Assembly (NCBI GenBank): GCA_025924315.1
Contig: JAICIO010000009.1
Location: 20,418 to 84,417, forward strand
DNA length: 64,000 nucleotides
Direction: 5' to 3'
DNA from: Phycisphaerae bacterium
Lineage (GTDB): Bacteria; Planctomycetota; Phycisphaerae; Tepidisphaerales; Tepidisphaeraceae
Of this stretch, positions 43,094-52,254 are shown piece by piece. Position 1 is the first letter of the stretch; each line of letters opens with the position of its first letter. Both the position numbers and the translations under genes were made by a program. Under the pieces are notes generated by a model. It searched no databases, was not told the origin of the DNA, and saw only the letters and a list, made by a program, of their open reading frames with translations.

Positions 43094-43717
43094 ATGCCGA
43101 ACCTGAAGAATCATCTTCGTCAGACGTTTCTCGCCGGGATCTTCGCGGCGGTGCCGGTCGCGGTGACGATTTTTATCGTCTGGTACATCGACGCGCAGAC
43201 GCGGTTCATCTCCGAGCGGATTTTTCACAAGGCAATCCCCTTTCTCGGCGTGGTGATCGCGATCGGGGTCATCTATCTAGCCGGTCTGATCGCGACGACG
43301 TTGCTCGGGAAGTGGTTGCTTCGATTGATCGATTACGTGATCAGCAAAGTGCCGGGTCTGCGGCAGTTTTATGTCGCGTGGAAGCAGATTGCGCTCACGC
43401 CGGGCGGGACTGAAGGAACGTTCTCGCACGTTGCGATCATTCCGGACGAAACGAACGCGACATACCTGCTGGGCTTCAGCAATGGCAGAAGCATTCCTGG
43501 AGATGAAAACACGCTGTGCGTGTTCGTGCCGGCGGCGCCCAACCCGGTGAACGGCCGATTGTATTTTGTCCGCCGCGAACGCTGCCAACTCCTCGAGATG
43601 TCCACCGAAGAAGCGTTCAAGGTGATCCTCTCGACCGGCAACTATCTCCCCGCCGAGCTCGGCGCCGCGATGCGAGCGCTGGGCCCACCACCCCCAACTG
43701 TTTCGCGATTGAGCTGA
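43094..43717 (+). CDS. DUF502 family membrane protein
   Basis: 207 residues. Two membrane helices (about 12-32 and 48-72) are joined by a short loop, followed by the conserved DUF502 soluble part: VPGLRQFYVAWKQIALTP, a TNATYLLGFSNG strand and TLCVFVPAAPNPVNGRLYFV. Function is unknown in bacteria; distant plant homologues (LIKE COV) act in trafficking. Divergent from the EEP gene. Confidence 0.9.
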   Translation: MPNLKNHLRQTFLAGIFAAVPVAVTIFIVWYIDAQTRFISERIFHKAIPFLGVVIAIGVIYLAGLIATTLLGKWLLRLIDYVISKVPGLRQFYVAWKQIALTPGGTEGTFSHVAIIPDETNATYLLGFSNGRSIPGDENTLCVFVPAAPNPVNGRLYFVRRERCQLLEMSTEEAFKVILSTGNYLPAELGAAMRALGPPPPTVSRLS

Positions 43718-44110
43718 TTGCGCGCAATAGCGCAAAACGCGAAAATCCCATCGACCGAAATTCTATCGTTCGCGCGGAGCACGTCTTACGTATTGAGTGT
43801 TGCGCATAGGATCCCCGATTCGCGCAACATCGTCAGTAATACGGGGAAACATTATGCGCCACAGAGACACAGAGAGCACAGAGAAACATCCATCCAATTT
43901 CTTCTCTGCGCTCTCTGTGTCTCTGTGGCCGAGAATTTTGGCGTTCCGGATTCGCGCATCTCGAAAAAACAAAACGAACCCACCGATTTCGTAACCCTCG
44001 GCGGAATCCGCGCTTCTCGGCGAACTTCGCGGTTCCGGAGCGTGTTCCACGATGTTCCAAAACGTTCGCGGATGTTCGCGCGGTGAAATTCAAAACGAAC
44101 CCACCGCGAG
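43718..44110. other. repeat-containing intergenic region
   Basis: 393 bases between DUF502 and the ammonia-lyase, without a convincing gene. It holds a long inverted repeat (43858-43932) and a 16-base perfect direct repeat, CAAAACGAACCCACCG, at 43970-43985 and 44091-44106. The 105 bases between the direct repeats contain several near-palindromic GCGGAA/TTCGCGG stretches. Confidence 0.5.
43858..43932. repeat. long inverted repeat, CCACAGAGACACAGAG type
   Basis: The left arm GCCACAGAGACACAGAGAGC and its inverted copy ending CTCTGTGGC pair over about 30 bases with one or two mismatches, with a short spacer. The same type of purine-rich long hairpin as the one at 37012. Confidence 0.8.
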
Positions 44111-45337
44111 TTACGGAGCGGAGGATTGATGGTTGCTTTCGAAGGAGATGTTGGCCGCCGTCAGTGCCGCCTGCACTTCGCGCAGGTGATCGAAGTCGCG
44201 CGTCTCGATGATGCAGACGACGTTCACGCGGTTGATGTCCGCGGGGCTGAAGGCGCGGTCGTGTGTGACTTCCTTGATGCTCGCGCCGGTGGAGGCGATG
44301 ACCTTCGCCAGTTGGGCCAGTCCGCCGGGTCGATCGCTGATGTGGGCGGTGATGCGGCAGAGGCGCCCGTCGGCGACGAGACCGCGCTCCAGACTGTGAG
44401 AGAGGACGGTGACGTCGATATTTCCGCCGGAGAGGATCAGGACGACCTTTTTTCCGGTGAGATCGAAATCGGTTCGCCACGCGGCCGCGAGGGTCACGGC
44501 GCCGGCGCCTTCGACGAGCATTTTTTCGAGCTCGAGCAAACGCAGAATCGCGCGAGCGATCTCCGCTTCGTCGACCAGGATGATTTCGTCGACGACCTTC
44601 TTCGCGATCTCGAAACAAAGCTGGCCGACTTGGGCGACCGCGAGGCCGTCGGCAAGCGTCGGTTTCGTGTCGACGTGCGTGACTCGGCCTTTCTCGAGCG
44701 AGACGGCCATCGTGGGGGCGGCGGTCGATTCGACCCCAATCACGCGCACGTTTGGCTTCAGCGCCTTGATGGCCGTGCCGACGCCGGCGATGAGCCCCCC
44801 GCCGCCGATGGGGACAATCACCACGTTGACATCCGGCACGTCTTCAAGGATTTCCAGCCCCATCGTCCCCTGCCCGGCAATGATGTCGGGATCGTCGAAG
44901 CCGTTGACGTAAAGCAGGCCCCTTTCTTGCGAAAGCGACGTCGCCAGCTGTCGCGCTTCGTCGAACGATTCGCCATGGAGGATCACGTTCGCACCGAACG
45001 ACCGGCAGTTCGAAACCTTTACCAGCGGCGCCCATTTCGGCATCACAACCGTAACCGGGATCGAAAGGAGTTGGCCGTGATATGCAAGCCCCAGCGCGTG
45101 ATTTCCCGCCGACGCGGCGATCACGCCGGCTTTTCGTTGCGTTTCATCCAATTGCATCAGCTTGTTGCGCGCGCCGCGTTCCTTGAAGCTGCCGGTCATC
45201 TGCAAATGATCGAGCTTGCAGTAGATGTCGCAGCCGCAGAGCTTGCTGAGGGAAAGCGAGTACGGCGGGGGGCTGTGATAGATCGCGCCCTTGATGCGCT
45301 GGCGGGCGGATTCGATGTCTTGAAGCGTGACACTCAT
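44111..45337 (-). CDS. ilvA: threonine ammonia-lyase (biosynthetic/catabolic type with ACT domain)
   Basis: 408 residues, the length of the short (ACT-bearing) threonine dehydratases. It deaminates threonine to 2-oxobutanoate, the first step to isoleucine, using PLP. PLP Lys52 (GSFKERGA), SAGNHALG and the phosphate-binding GGGGL are present. The C-terminal ACT domain (from CRITAHISDRPGGLAQLAKV) should bind a regulatory amino acid. The ATG overlaps the preceding stop-start junction with the TMTC-like gene (ATGA). Confidence 0.93.
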   Translation of the reverse strand: MSVTLQDIESARQRIKGAIYHSPPPYSLSLSKLCGCDIYCKLDHLQMTGSFKERGARNKLMQLDETQRKAGVIAASAGNHALGLAYHGQLLSIPVTVVMPKWAPLVKVSNCRSFGANVILHGESFDEARQLATSLSQERGLLYVNGFDDPDIIAGQGTMGLEILEDVPDVNVVIVPIGGGGLIAGVGTAIKALKPNVRVIGVESTAAPTMAVSLEKGRVTHVDTKPTLADGLAVAQVGQLCFEIAKKVVDEIILVDEAEIARAILRLLELEKMLVEGAGAVTLAAAWRTDFDLTGKKVVLILSGGNIDVTVLSHSLERGLVADGRLCRITAHISDRPGGLAQLAKVIASTGASIKEVTHDRAFSPADINRVNVVCIIETRDFDHLREVQAALTAANISFESNHQSSAP

Positions 45338-47550
45338 TTGCGCCAGATGCTATCGACATACCTGTGTTTCTGGCGATATCCCGCCGCTCGGGATTCGATT
45401 TCTTTCGCCAGCTTCGCATCACCGGATCGAGTCGCCAACGTAGCGGCATCTTGTGCGATTTGCAGCGCCCGATCGAACTCGCCGCGGGTTGCCACCGCCG
45501 CTGCCAGCGTGTCGAGCACGCCGGAATCCTTGTGCTTTGTTGCGTCGTCCGCGCGTTGCGCCAGTTTCAACGCTTCTTTCGCGTCGTCGGAAGAAACCTG
45601 CGGAGCGGTCGCGAGCAGCCACGCGAGGTTCTGGACCGCGGGGAAGAAGTTCGGATCCAACCGGACCGATTCGCGAAGGGATTTGATGGCGGAGTCGAGA
45701 TGACGGTCGCCGAGTTCAATCATCGCCAGATCGAATTGCGCCTGCGGGGATTTGGGTTCGAGCCGAAGCGATTCGCGCAACTCCGTCTCCGCCTGCGCGC
45801 GCTGGCCACGACGCAGAAGAAGTTTGGAGAGATGATAGTGCGCCTCAGCCGATCCGGGAGTCATTTTGAGCATGCGGCGGAGATGATCTTCCGCCGCGGA
45901 ATAATCGTTCAGATGCATCAGCGCGATCGCGAGGTTGTATTGAACCTGCGGCTGGTCGGACTTGCGGTCGAGACTGCGCCGATATTGGCGAACCGCGTCG
46001 GCATAATTCCCCTGCTCTCCCGCGAGATCGCCCATGTTCAATGGAATCGACGGGTCGCGCTGATCGAGCTCGTCCGCCTTGTGCAGAGCGTCGTTGGCCT
46101 GGGGGTATTGCTTGAGAAACATGAGCGCGCGGCCGAGCCCGGTGTATCCGCCGGCGTATGTTGGATCGAGCTGAATGGCTCGCCGAAAGTATGGCACGGC
46201 GCGATCCACTTCGTCGCGGTTGCCGTACTCCGATCCAACGATCATTTCGGCAAGCGGATTGTCGCGCGCGACTTCGAGCGCGTGATAAAACAGCGTGAGG
46301 CCGTCCTTCCAGTAACGAACCTGCCGCCAGGTGATGATCGAGCAGACGACGAGAACGGCGATGGACAAAGCGGTCACGAGTTGCCGCAACCGGAAGTGCT
46401 GGCACAACTCGACTGCGCCCCATGCGGCCATGATCGTCAGCCCGATCATCGGGAGATACATGTAACGATCCGCCATCGACTGCATTCCAACCTGCACGAT
46501 TCCGATGACTGGAACGAGCATGCCCAGAAACCACAGCCACCCCACGAGCAGATAGCGGTGCTTGCGCCAAATGATCACGCAGACTGTGACCAGGATCAGC
46601 AGCGCGAGTGCCGAGACCCAGAGGAGCGGCGGTTTGTAGTCCCCATAGATGGGGTAGAAAACCGCGAGCTTCGTGGGCCAAAACGTTTTTCCGATGTAAC
46701 GCAGGTAGCTGACGATTGCGTTCTGCAGGCGCAGTCCAAAGGTATAAGCCTCCAGGCTCGGCGCAGCGCCGCTGGTTGTCTGTCCCAAATATGTGACGAT
46801 GGAGGCGCCGATCGCGAGCAGCAGCAGCGGAATTTTTTCGCGCAGCAGTGCACGAAGCGCCCTTCGATCTCCTTCACGATTGCCGATGCGATCGAGCGGC
46901 CAGTAATCGAGCAGGATCAGCACGAATGGGAGCGTGACCAGCATGGGCTTCGCGAGAAGGCCCAGCGCGAATGTGATGAGAACCAAGAGGTATCGCTTCA
47001 AGGTTGGCCGACGGGTGTACCACACGTAACAGAGCAGCGTCAGCATGAAGAGGAGTCCGCTGAGTACGTCTTTCCGCTCGGCGGCCCACGCCACGGACTC
47101 GACATGCAGCGGATGCAGTCCAAACACCGCGGCGAGGAAAGCGCTCGGCCAGATGGAGCGCGTTGCAAATCGAAATATCAGAAACAACAAGATCGTCGAG
47201 AGGATGTGCAGCGCAAGATTGGTCAGGTGATGCGGTGTCGGCTTCAGGCCCCACAGTTGGCAGTCGAGCATGTGAGAGAGCCACGTCAGCGGATGCCAGT
47301 TGGCAGCATAGACATGCGTAAACGCCCAGCGCAAGCCGCCGGGGGTGAAGCCGGAATTCACGTGATAGTTGCCGGTGATGTACTCGACGTCGTCGAACGG
47401 GATGAAGTGATTGTTCCGGATCGGCCAGTACGCACCAACGACACACAAGGCCAGCACGAAGCTCACGAGAATCGTGAGTCCTCGGCGAGCCGAGGGGGTG
47501 CCCGGCGTGGCCAGGTCGGCTCCAAGAGGTTGACCGAGTGCTACTTGCAC
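45334..47550 (-). CDS. TMTC-like membrane glycosyltransferase with TPR domain
   Basis: 738 residues from GTG 47550. About 10 membrane helices in residues 25-410 carry GT-C/TMTC marks: IPFDDVEYITGN, WHPLTWLSHMLDCQLWGL and HPLHVESVAWAAERKDVL. The C-terminal 300 residues are six or more TPRs (AVPYFRRAIQLDPTYAGGY...). In animals TMTC proteins are O-mannosyltransferases using dolichol-P-mannose; in bacteria the role is inferred, probably transfer of a polyprenyl-linked sugar outside the membrane. Its stop overlaps the ilvA start. Confidence 0.85.
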   Translation of the reverse strand: MQVALGQPLGADLATPGTPSARRGLTILVSFVLALCVVGAYWPIRNNHFIPFDDVEYITGNYHVNSGFTPGGLRWAFTHVYAANWHPLTWLSHMLDCQLWGLKPTPHHLTNLALHILSTILLFLIFRFATRSIWPSAFLAAVFGLHPLHVESVAWAAERKDVLSGLLFMLTLLCYVWYTRRPTLKRYLLVLITFALGLLAKPMLVTLPFVLILLDYWPLDRIGNREGDRRALRALLREKIPLLLLAIGASIVTYLGQTTSGAAPSLEAYTFGLRLQNAIVSYLRYIGKTFWPTKLAVFYPIYGDYKPPLLWVSALALLILVTVCVIIWRKHRYLLVGWLWFLGMLVPVIGIVQVGMQSMADRYMYLPMIGLTIMAAWGAVELCQHFRLRQLVTALSIAVLVVCSIITWRQVRYWKDGLTLFYHALEVARDNPLAEMIVGSEYGNRDEVDRAVPYFRRAIQLDPTYAGGYTGLGRALMFLKQYPQANDALHKADELDQRDPSIPLNMGDLAGEQGNYADAVRQYRRSLDRKSDQPQVQYNLAIALMHLNDYSAAEDHLRRMLKMTPGSAEAHYHLSKLLLRRGQRAQAETELRESLRLEPKSPQAQFDLAMIELGDRHLDSAIKSLRESVRLDPNFFPAVQNLAWLLATAPQVSSDDAKEALKLAQRADDATKHKDSGVLDTLAAAVATRGEFDRALQIAQDAATLATRSGDAKLAKEIESRAAGYRQKHRYVDSIWRK

Positions 47551-47708
47551 TTGTTATAGAAGCCCGGCGCGGTTCTGACGCGTTTTCACTATGCGCATCG
47601 TTTTATCAATCAAAAACGATTGCAAACGAAAATTGCCTTGTGTGAGACACCCGCACCACAAGAAACTGTCAGCGGGGAACTCACATCTCATCTCAGGAGA
47701 AGGTGCAC

Positions 47709-48692
47709 ATGCGATTTCTATACGTAGTAATCGTGCTCACGGCGCTTCTCGCCCTCGCGCAGTCCGCGTCCGCGAATCTTTTGGTTTACGATTCGTTCGA
47801 ATATTCAAACGCTTCACTGGGCACCGCCGGTTCGCCCAATTGGGTGAAGAACGGCGGCTCACCGGATCCAACTGTTGTCACCGGAGGGCTAAGTTATCCG
47901 GGCTTCTCGGATTCATCTAATAGCCTTAAGTACGACGGCAGCGGCGTGAATCAAGGGAGTGGCGTGCCGAATGCGACCGATGGTCGCGACCTCACCGGTC
48001 CGAACGGTGGATCACCCCTGACATCCGGCGCGGTCTATTACTCGCTGCTGCTGAAGGTTAATGCGATCCAGACATTCCCGGGCGGGTCGAGCGGAAACGG
48101 GTGGAGCAGTCCGACGAGCAACCTCGCCCAAGGCGCTTTCATGGCCGGCCTGCAAACGCTGGTAGCGAGTGCCGCGCCCGCCACGGCAACCATCGCAGCG
48201 CCACTGTGCATCCGCCCAACGAATCCAAGTCCGACTCAGTTCACGACGACATTCCAACTTGGAACGGCGCGCACCTCACTCGGCCCTGATCGAACCTACA
48301 CAGCGAACTCCTACAACCTCGGCGACACAATCTTCATCGTCGTGAAGTACACCTTCGGCGCCAATTCCCCTACCGACGACACCGCGACAATATACGTCAA
48401 TCCAAGCCTGGACGCGGAACCCGTTATACTTGATGGTAACGATGTAAATGTCACGGGGGGCACGGCGCTCAACCTTGGCACGCCCGCCGGCATCAAGTCA
48501 TTTTTCGTGCGCAACAATAGCGTCGAACCGGATGATCAGCAGATCGATGAACTACGAATCGGAACATCATGGCTCGACGTGACACCGGAACCTGGCAGCG
48601 CTGGCCTGGCATTATGCTGCGCTGGAATGCTGCTCAATGCGAGACGTGACAGACGACGACGCGCAGGGGGCGCGCCGAGATCCGACGGATGA
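47709..48692 (+). CDS. exported PEP-CTERM-type protein 1
   Basis: 327 residues from ATG 47709, behind AGGAGA. Signal peptide 1-23 (ALAQSASA). The body is beta-rich and Gly/Ser/Thr-rich (LLVYDSFEYSNASLGTAGSP, VYYSLLLKV, TIFIVVKYTFG). A sorting-type C-terminus follows: the motif TPEPG, a hydrophobic stretch (SAGLALCCAGMLLNA) and an Arg-rich tail. Such tails direct proteins to an exosortase-type pathway in planctomycetes. It is paralogous to the protein at 51035. It converges on the SPINDLY-type gene. Confidence 0.82.
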   Translation: MRFLYVVIVLTALLALAQSASANLLVYDSFEYSNASLGTAGSPNWVKNGGSPDPTVVTGGLSYPGFSDSSNSLKYDGSGVNQGSGVPNATDGRDLTGPNGGSPLTSGAVYYSLLLKVNAIQTFPGGSSGNGWSSPTSNLAQGAFMAGLQTLVASAAPATATIAAPLCIRPTNPSPTQFTTTFQLGTARTSLGPDRTYTANSYNLGDTIFIVVKYTFGANSPTDDTATIYVNPSLDAEPVILDGNDVNVTGGTALNLGTPAGIKSFFVRNNSVEPDDQQIDELRIGTSWLDVTPEPGSAGLALCCAGMLLNARRDRRRRAGGAPRSDG

Positions 48693-48696
48693 CGGC

Positions 48697-50946
48697 TCAT
48701 CCTCGCCGACCGGCACACCACGTCGTCCACAGTTCCCGGTAGGCGGCCTCCAGGTTGCGGACGAATTGTGGCTCATTCATCAGGGGCGACTGTTTCATGC
48801 GCTCGCGAATCGTGCGCCGCAGGTCCACCAAGCGCGCCCGATCGTGCGCCAGCTCAATCCCAATCTTGACGAACTCCTCAGGCGATTGAGCGACGAGTTC
48901 ACCGAGTCCGACATTGTGAAGGATGCTCGATCCCACGCGCGAGACCGGGAGGTTTCCCGTACGCGTCACGACCGGCACGCCCATGTACAACGCGTGGCAG
49001 GTCGTCGTCCCGCCGCTAAAGGGGAAGGTGTCAAGGATCATGTCGATGCCGGAGAGCCAGTCGAGGTAACCGGCGAACGCAGACGCGCCTTCGAGGCGCA
49101 GACGATCCGATGAGATTCTTCCCTTGGCGAGCTGATCGCACAGATACTCCCTCAGGTGCTCCCAAACGCGCTCTCCGCCGTAACGCGCGAGAGGCGATTC
49201 GCCCGGCGGTCCCTCCAAAGGACGATCGCGCAGGACCGAAGCTTTGATCGCGAGGATCGATCCCGGCGTGGCGCGGAGGACCTTCGTCCACAATTCGATT
49301 GTCGGCTCATTGATCTTTGCCAGATTCGTCGCTACGCCGAAGGTGACGGTTCCTTTGTTTTCCGACGGCAGCGACGAAACTTCGGGCATGTTGGGTGGCG
49401 GACGATACACCCATTGCGTTTGCGGAAGACGGATCAATCGCTCGACGCTGTATTGCTCGCTCCCCGGCGGATCGATCCAAGCGTCGGTCAGGCGAAAGTC
49501 GATTGCCTTCAACCCACTTGTGCCCGCGTAGCCAAGCCACGTTCCCTGGATTGGCGCGGGCTTGCGGGCCAAGACCAGCAAACGGTTGTCGGCGGTATGC
49601 AGCGCCAGATCCATCAGAACGTCAATTTGATCCTGTTGGATCAAGTCCGCGACAGCATCATCCGATCGGCCATGAATGTCGCGCCAGTTGTGCGCGTAGC
49701 CCTTCAGCCGCGTCGTCACCGCATCACTGTGGATGTTGTTCGCATAACAGAAAATCTCGACTTGCCCGGGGTCGTGGCCTGACAAGACCGGCTCGATGAA
49801 GAAGGCGATGCTATGACTGCGGAAGTCCGGCGAAACATAGCCGATTCGCAACCGCCGCTCAGGCGATGGATCATTAACAAAGCGCCGAACAGGATAGCGC
49901 CCTTCATGCCGCAGGCCCCACGAACGATGTTCCGCGATCAACAGTGGCGCGTCGTCGGCAGCGTCATAGTTCAGCCCCATCATCAGGTTGTGCCAGGCCA
50001 ACTCATAATCCGGATCGATGTTGAGCGCCTTACGTGTCAGTTCAATGGCCCTGCCGGCACGTCCCTCCGTCATTCGCGCATAGCCGGCGTTCATATAGAC
50101 AGACGCGCGGTCGCGCGTGCTGGTCAGCGACTGCGCATAGAGGTCCGCGGATTCCTCGAGCTCCCGACCCGCGCACAGCAACAGGGCAAGCTGGAATTTG
50201 GCGCGGGCATGATCAGGATTGATTTCGATCGTCCTTTTGAAAGCGGCGACCGCGTCTTTAAAGCGCTCTCGCGAAGCATGAGCCAGCCCGAAGTTGTACC
50301 AGAGCTTTTCGTGAGACGGTTGCAGCGCAAAACCACGTTCAAAAATCGGCAGTGCCCGCTCGTACTCTCCCAGTTCGTACAGCGCAGTAGCGTAATTGGA
50401 GAGAACATCGACATCATTCGGAGCTGCATGCAGCGCCTTTTCGTAATACTCCAGCGCTTCGGTTTGCTCTCCGAGCTGGTGCAGCGCCGACGCCAGGTCC
50501 GCCAGCGCCTCGACGTGATTCGGCGCGATGGCCAAAAGTTCGCGAAAAGCCTTAACGGCGTCGCGCGGAAGCGACAGTTCGCCATTGAGATAGCGCGCCA
50601 GGCGCAAGCGAGGTTCGACCGCACGCGGCTCCAGCGCAATCGCGTTGCGCAGCGACTCCGCCGCGAGCCCCGGTTCACCGCTTTCACCGTAGACGTTCGC
50701 CAGGTTCAGGTGAAACTGCGCCGCGCGCGGCTCTTTCCGGATCGCTCGGCGGATGAGATCAACTCCCTCCGTCGTCCGTCCTGTCTGATGCAGGAGCACG
50801 CCCAGCAGGTGCAGCGCGTCGGCGTTGTTCCGATCGGATGAAAGGACCTGGCGATAGAGCTTCTCCGCTTGATCGTAATGGCCCTGGGCATGCAACTGCC
50901 CCGCGGTCTGGAGCGCTCGATGAGTATTGACTGAGGGCACTTTCAC
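48697..50946 (-). CDS. SPINDLY/OGT-type O-linked glycosyltransferase with TPR
   Basis: 749 residues from GTG 50946. TPRs fill about residues 1-340 (AEKLYRQVLSSDRNNADALH and on). The GT41 catalytic part has RIGYVSPDFRSHSIAFFIEP (with the family's His), LGYAGTSGLKAIDFRLTD, DPPGSEQY, TFGVATNLAKINEPTIELW with the donor Lys, and LDTFPFSGGTTTCHALYMG. These enzymes add GlcNAc or related sugars to Ser/Thr of cytosolic proteins. It lies between two exported PEP-CTERM-type genes. Upstream in-frame codons to 51072 cover a terminator and were excluded. Confidence 0.9.
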   Translation of the reverse strand: MKVPSVNTHRALQTAGQLHAQGHYDQAEKLYRQVLSSDRNNADALHLLGVLLHQTGRTTEGVDLIRRAIRKEPRAAQFHLNLANVYGESGEPGLAAESLRNAIALEPRAVEPRLRLARYLNGELSLPRDAVKAFRELLAIAPNHVEALADLASALHQLGEQTEALEYYEKALHAAPNDVDVLSNYATALYELGEYERALPIFERGFALQPSHEKLWYNFGLAHASRERFKDAVAAFKRTIEINPDHARAKFQLALLLCAGRELEESADLYAQSLTSTRDRASVYMNAGYARMTEGRAGRAIELTRKALNIDPDYELAWHNLMMGLNYDAADDAPLLIAEHRSWGLRHEGRYPVRRFVNDPSPERRLRIGYVSPDFRSHSIAFFIEPVLSGHDPGQVEIFCYANNIHSDAVTTRLKGYAHNWRDIHGRSDDAVADLIQQDQIDVLMDLALHTADNRLLVLARKPAPIQGTWLGYAGTSGLKAIDFRLTDAWIDPPGSEQYSVERLIRLPQTQWVYRPPPNMPEVSSLPSENKGTVTFGVATNLAKINEPTIELWTKVLRATPGSILAIKASVLRDRPLEGPPGESPLARYGGERVWEHLREYLCDQLAKGRISSDRLRLEGASAFAGYLDWLSGIDMILDTFPFSGGTTTCHALYMGVPVVTRTGNLPVSRVGSSILHNVGLGELVAQSPEEFVKIGIELAHDRARLVDLRRTIRERMKQSPLMNEPQFVRNLEAAYRELWTTWCAGRRG

Positions 50947-50968
50947 GCGAAGGATTTTAGCTTCTCCG

Positions 50969-51002
50969 AAAAAAAAGAAGCGCCGGTTTTGAAAACCGGC
51001 GC
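50969..51002 (-). terminator. rho-independent terminator
   Basis: On the minus strand GCGCCGGTTTT pairs with AAAACCGGCGC (50980-51002, single-base tip) and is followed by CTTCTTTTTTTT. It should end transcription of PEP-CTERM gene 2, 33 bases after its stop. Confidence 0.9.
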
Positions 51003-51034
51003 TGTTCACAGATGAAAATGGCAAATTCGTCAGG

Positions 51035-52060
51035 TCAGCACCTGCGTCGACGCCGCATAAGGGCCAATCCACCCAGCGAGAGCATGCCGATTGTCGCCGG
51101 TTCGGGAGCAGCCGTGCCAGTCGTCACATCGGCCCAACTCTCGCCCATACGGATCTCATCGATCAGCGTGTCATTCGGAGCCGCTCCGGCCGTCGCAATA
51201 CCCGCTCCGATGATCATTGACTGCATTGTGTCGTTGGCAGCGGTGTTGCTGGCCTCCCCGTTCGAAGTTCCACCGTATAAGGCAGAGGTGAGCGCCGGGT
51301 CGCTTGCTGCTCCAAAGGTCGAAGTATCGGGATTAACCCATAGCGTCTGTAGACTATTTGCCGCCGATCCCAGGGTCGGACCGTAAGTGGCCTTGACGAC
51401 GATGAAGTACGTCTGACCCGGGGTCAGATCGCCCGTAAAAAAGGTCGTATTGGCCGTCGTGGTCGATGCGCGAATGCCGAGGTTGTATGTTCCCGTCGTG
51501 CTACCCAGACGAATATTCAACTCACCATTCCAGGATGAAGGAGCGCTAGCCTGACTACCCTGGCTATTGTTAAAGGCGACCAGCCCGTCATTGTTCGCAT
51601 TCGCGTTGGAATGCGCGATGGTGAGTCCGTTGAGGCTGGTAGAGTTAATGGTGCCTGTGTTCGGGACATTTAACAACAGCGAGTAATACAAGGTTGAATT
51701 CGCGGCATACTTCGGCGTCGAGCCATTAAACGCGTTGGGGATGTTGAGCCTGTCATACGCTGACGAGGTGCCCGACTTCTGCAGATCGGCATTGTTTCCG
51801 AGCGGAGGGTAGTAGCCGGCGTCGAGCATCGCTTGGGTGGCTGACAGGCTCGATGTGCCGACGACGTGAAGGGGTGAACTACCGGCGGGCTGCCATGTCT
51901 CGTCCGTCGCCGAGAAGTTGTTGTTCTGCCCGGCGATCGGCTCGCCGGCGGTATAGTTGAACGGTTCGTAAATAATTACGCTTGCCGATGCGGACTGGCC
52001 GATCGCCAACGCGGACAGGGCGGCACAAGCGAGGGCTTGCACCTGCTTCGCTTTTCGCAT
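51035..52060 (-). CDS. exported PEP-CTERM-type protein 2
   Basis: 341 residues from ATG 52060, behind AGGAGTGAGAGA. Signal peptide (AALSALAIGQSASA). The beta-rich Asn/Thr/Ser-rich body has IIYEPFNYTAGEPI, YYSLLLNVPN, TYFIVVKATYG and DEIRMGESWADV. The C-terminus APEPATIGMLSLGGLALMRR ends in an Arg run, a classic PEP-CTERM sorting tail. Matching stretches show it is a paralogue of the protein at 47709, though they are diverged. Confidence 0.85.
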   Translation of the reverse strand: MRKAKQVQALACAALSALAIGQSASASVIIYEPFNYTAGEPIAGQNNNFSATDETWQPAGSSPLHVVGTSSLSATQAMLDAGYYPPLGNNADLQKSGTSSAYDRLNIPNAFNGSTPKYAANSTLYYSLLLNVPNTGTINSTSLNGLTIAHSNANANNDGLVAFNNSQGSQASAPSSWNGELNIRLGSTTGTYNLGIRASTTTANTTFFTGDLTPGQTYFIVVKATYGPTLGSAANSLQTLWVNPDTSTFGAASDPALTSALYGGTSNGEASNTAANDTMQSMIIGAGIATAGAAPNDTLIDEIRMGESWADVTTGTAAPEPATIGMLSLGGLALMRRRRRC

Positions 52061-52254
52061 TCTCTCACTCCTCATGGCCCCCCTACAACCAGATCGAGAA
52101 CCAACTCCGCTGCAATATGTCGTGAGCCTCACCAAATGTAAAGGAAAAATGTCAACTATTTAACGCTTACGTTCGATTGTCGTAACTCAGGTAAAATAAG
52201 CCAGTTATATACCTGCATGCGTCCGATAAATGCGGCTCCCCGATGCTTGATTGC

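Noticed and set aside
36000..44106. possible CRISPR array from the many short repeats
   Set aside because: Copies are isolated inverted elements or a single direct pair, without regular repeat-spacer units or cas genes.
45364..47559. 731-residue frame on the plus strand opposite the TMTC-like gene
   Set aside because: It mirrors the membrane protein gene, is Arg/Gln/His-rich with no motif, and has no membrane or fold signature; it is a shadow of GC-rich coding DNA.
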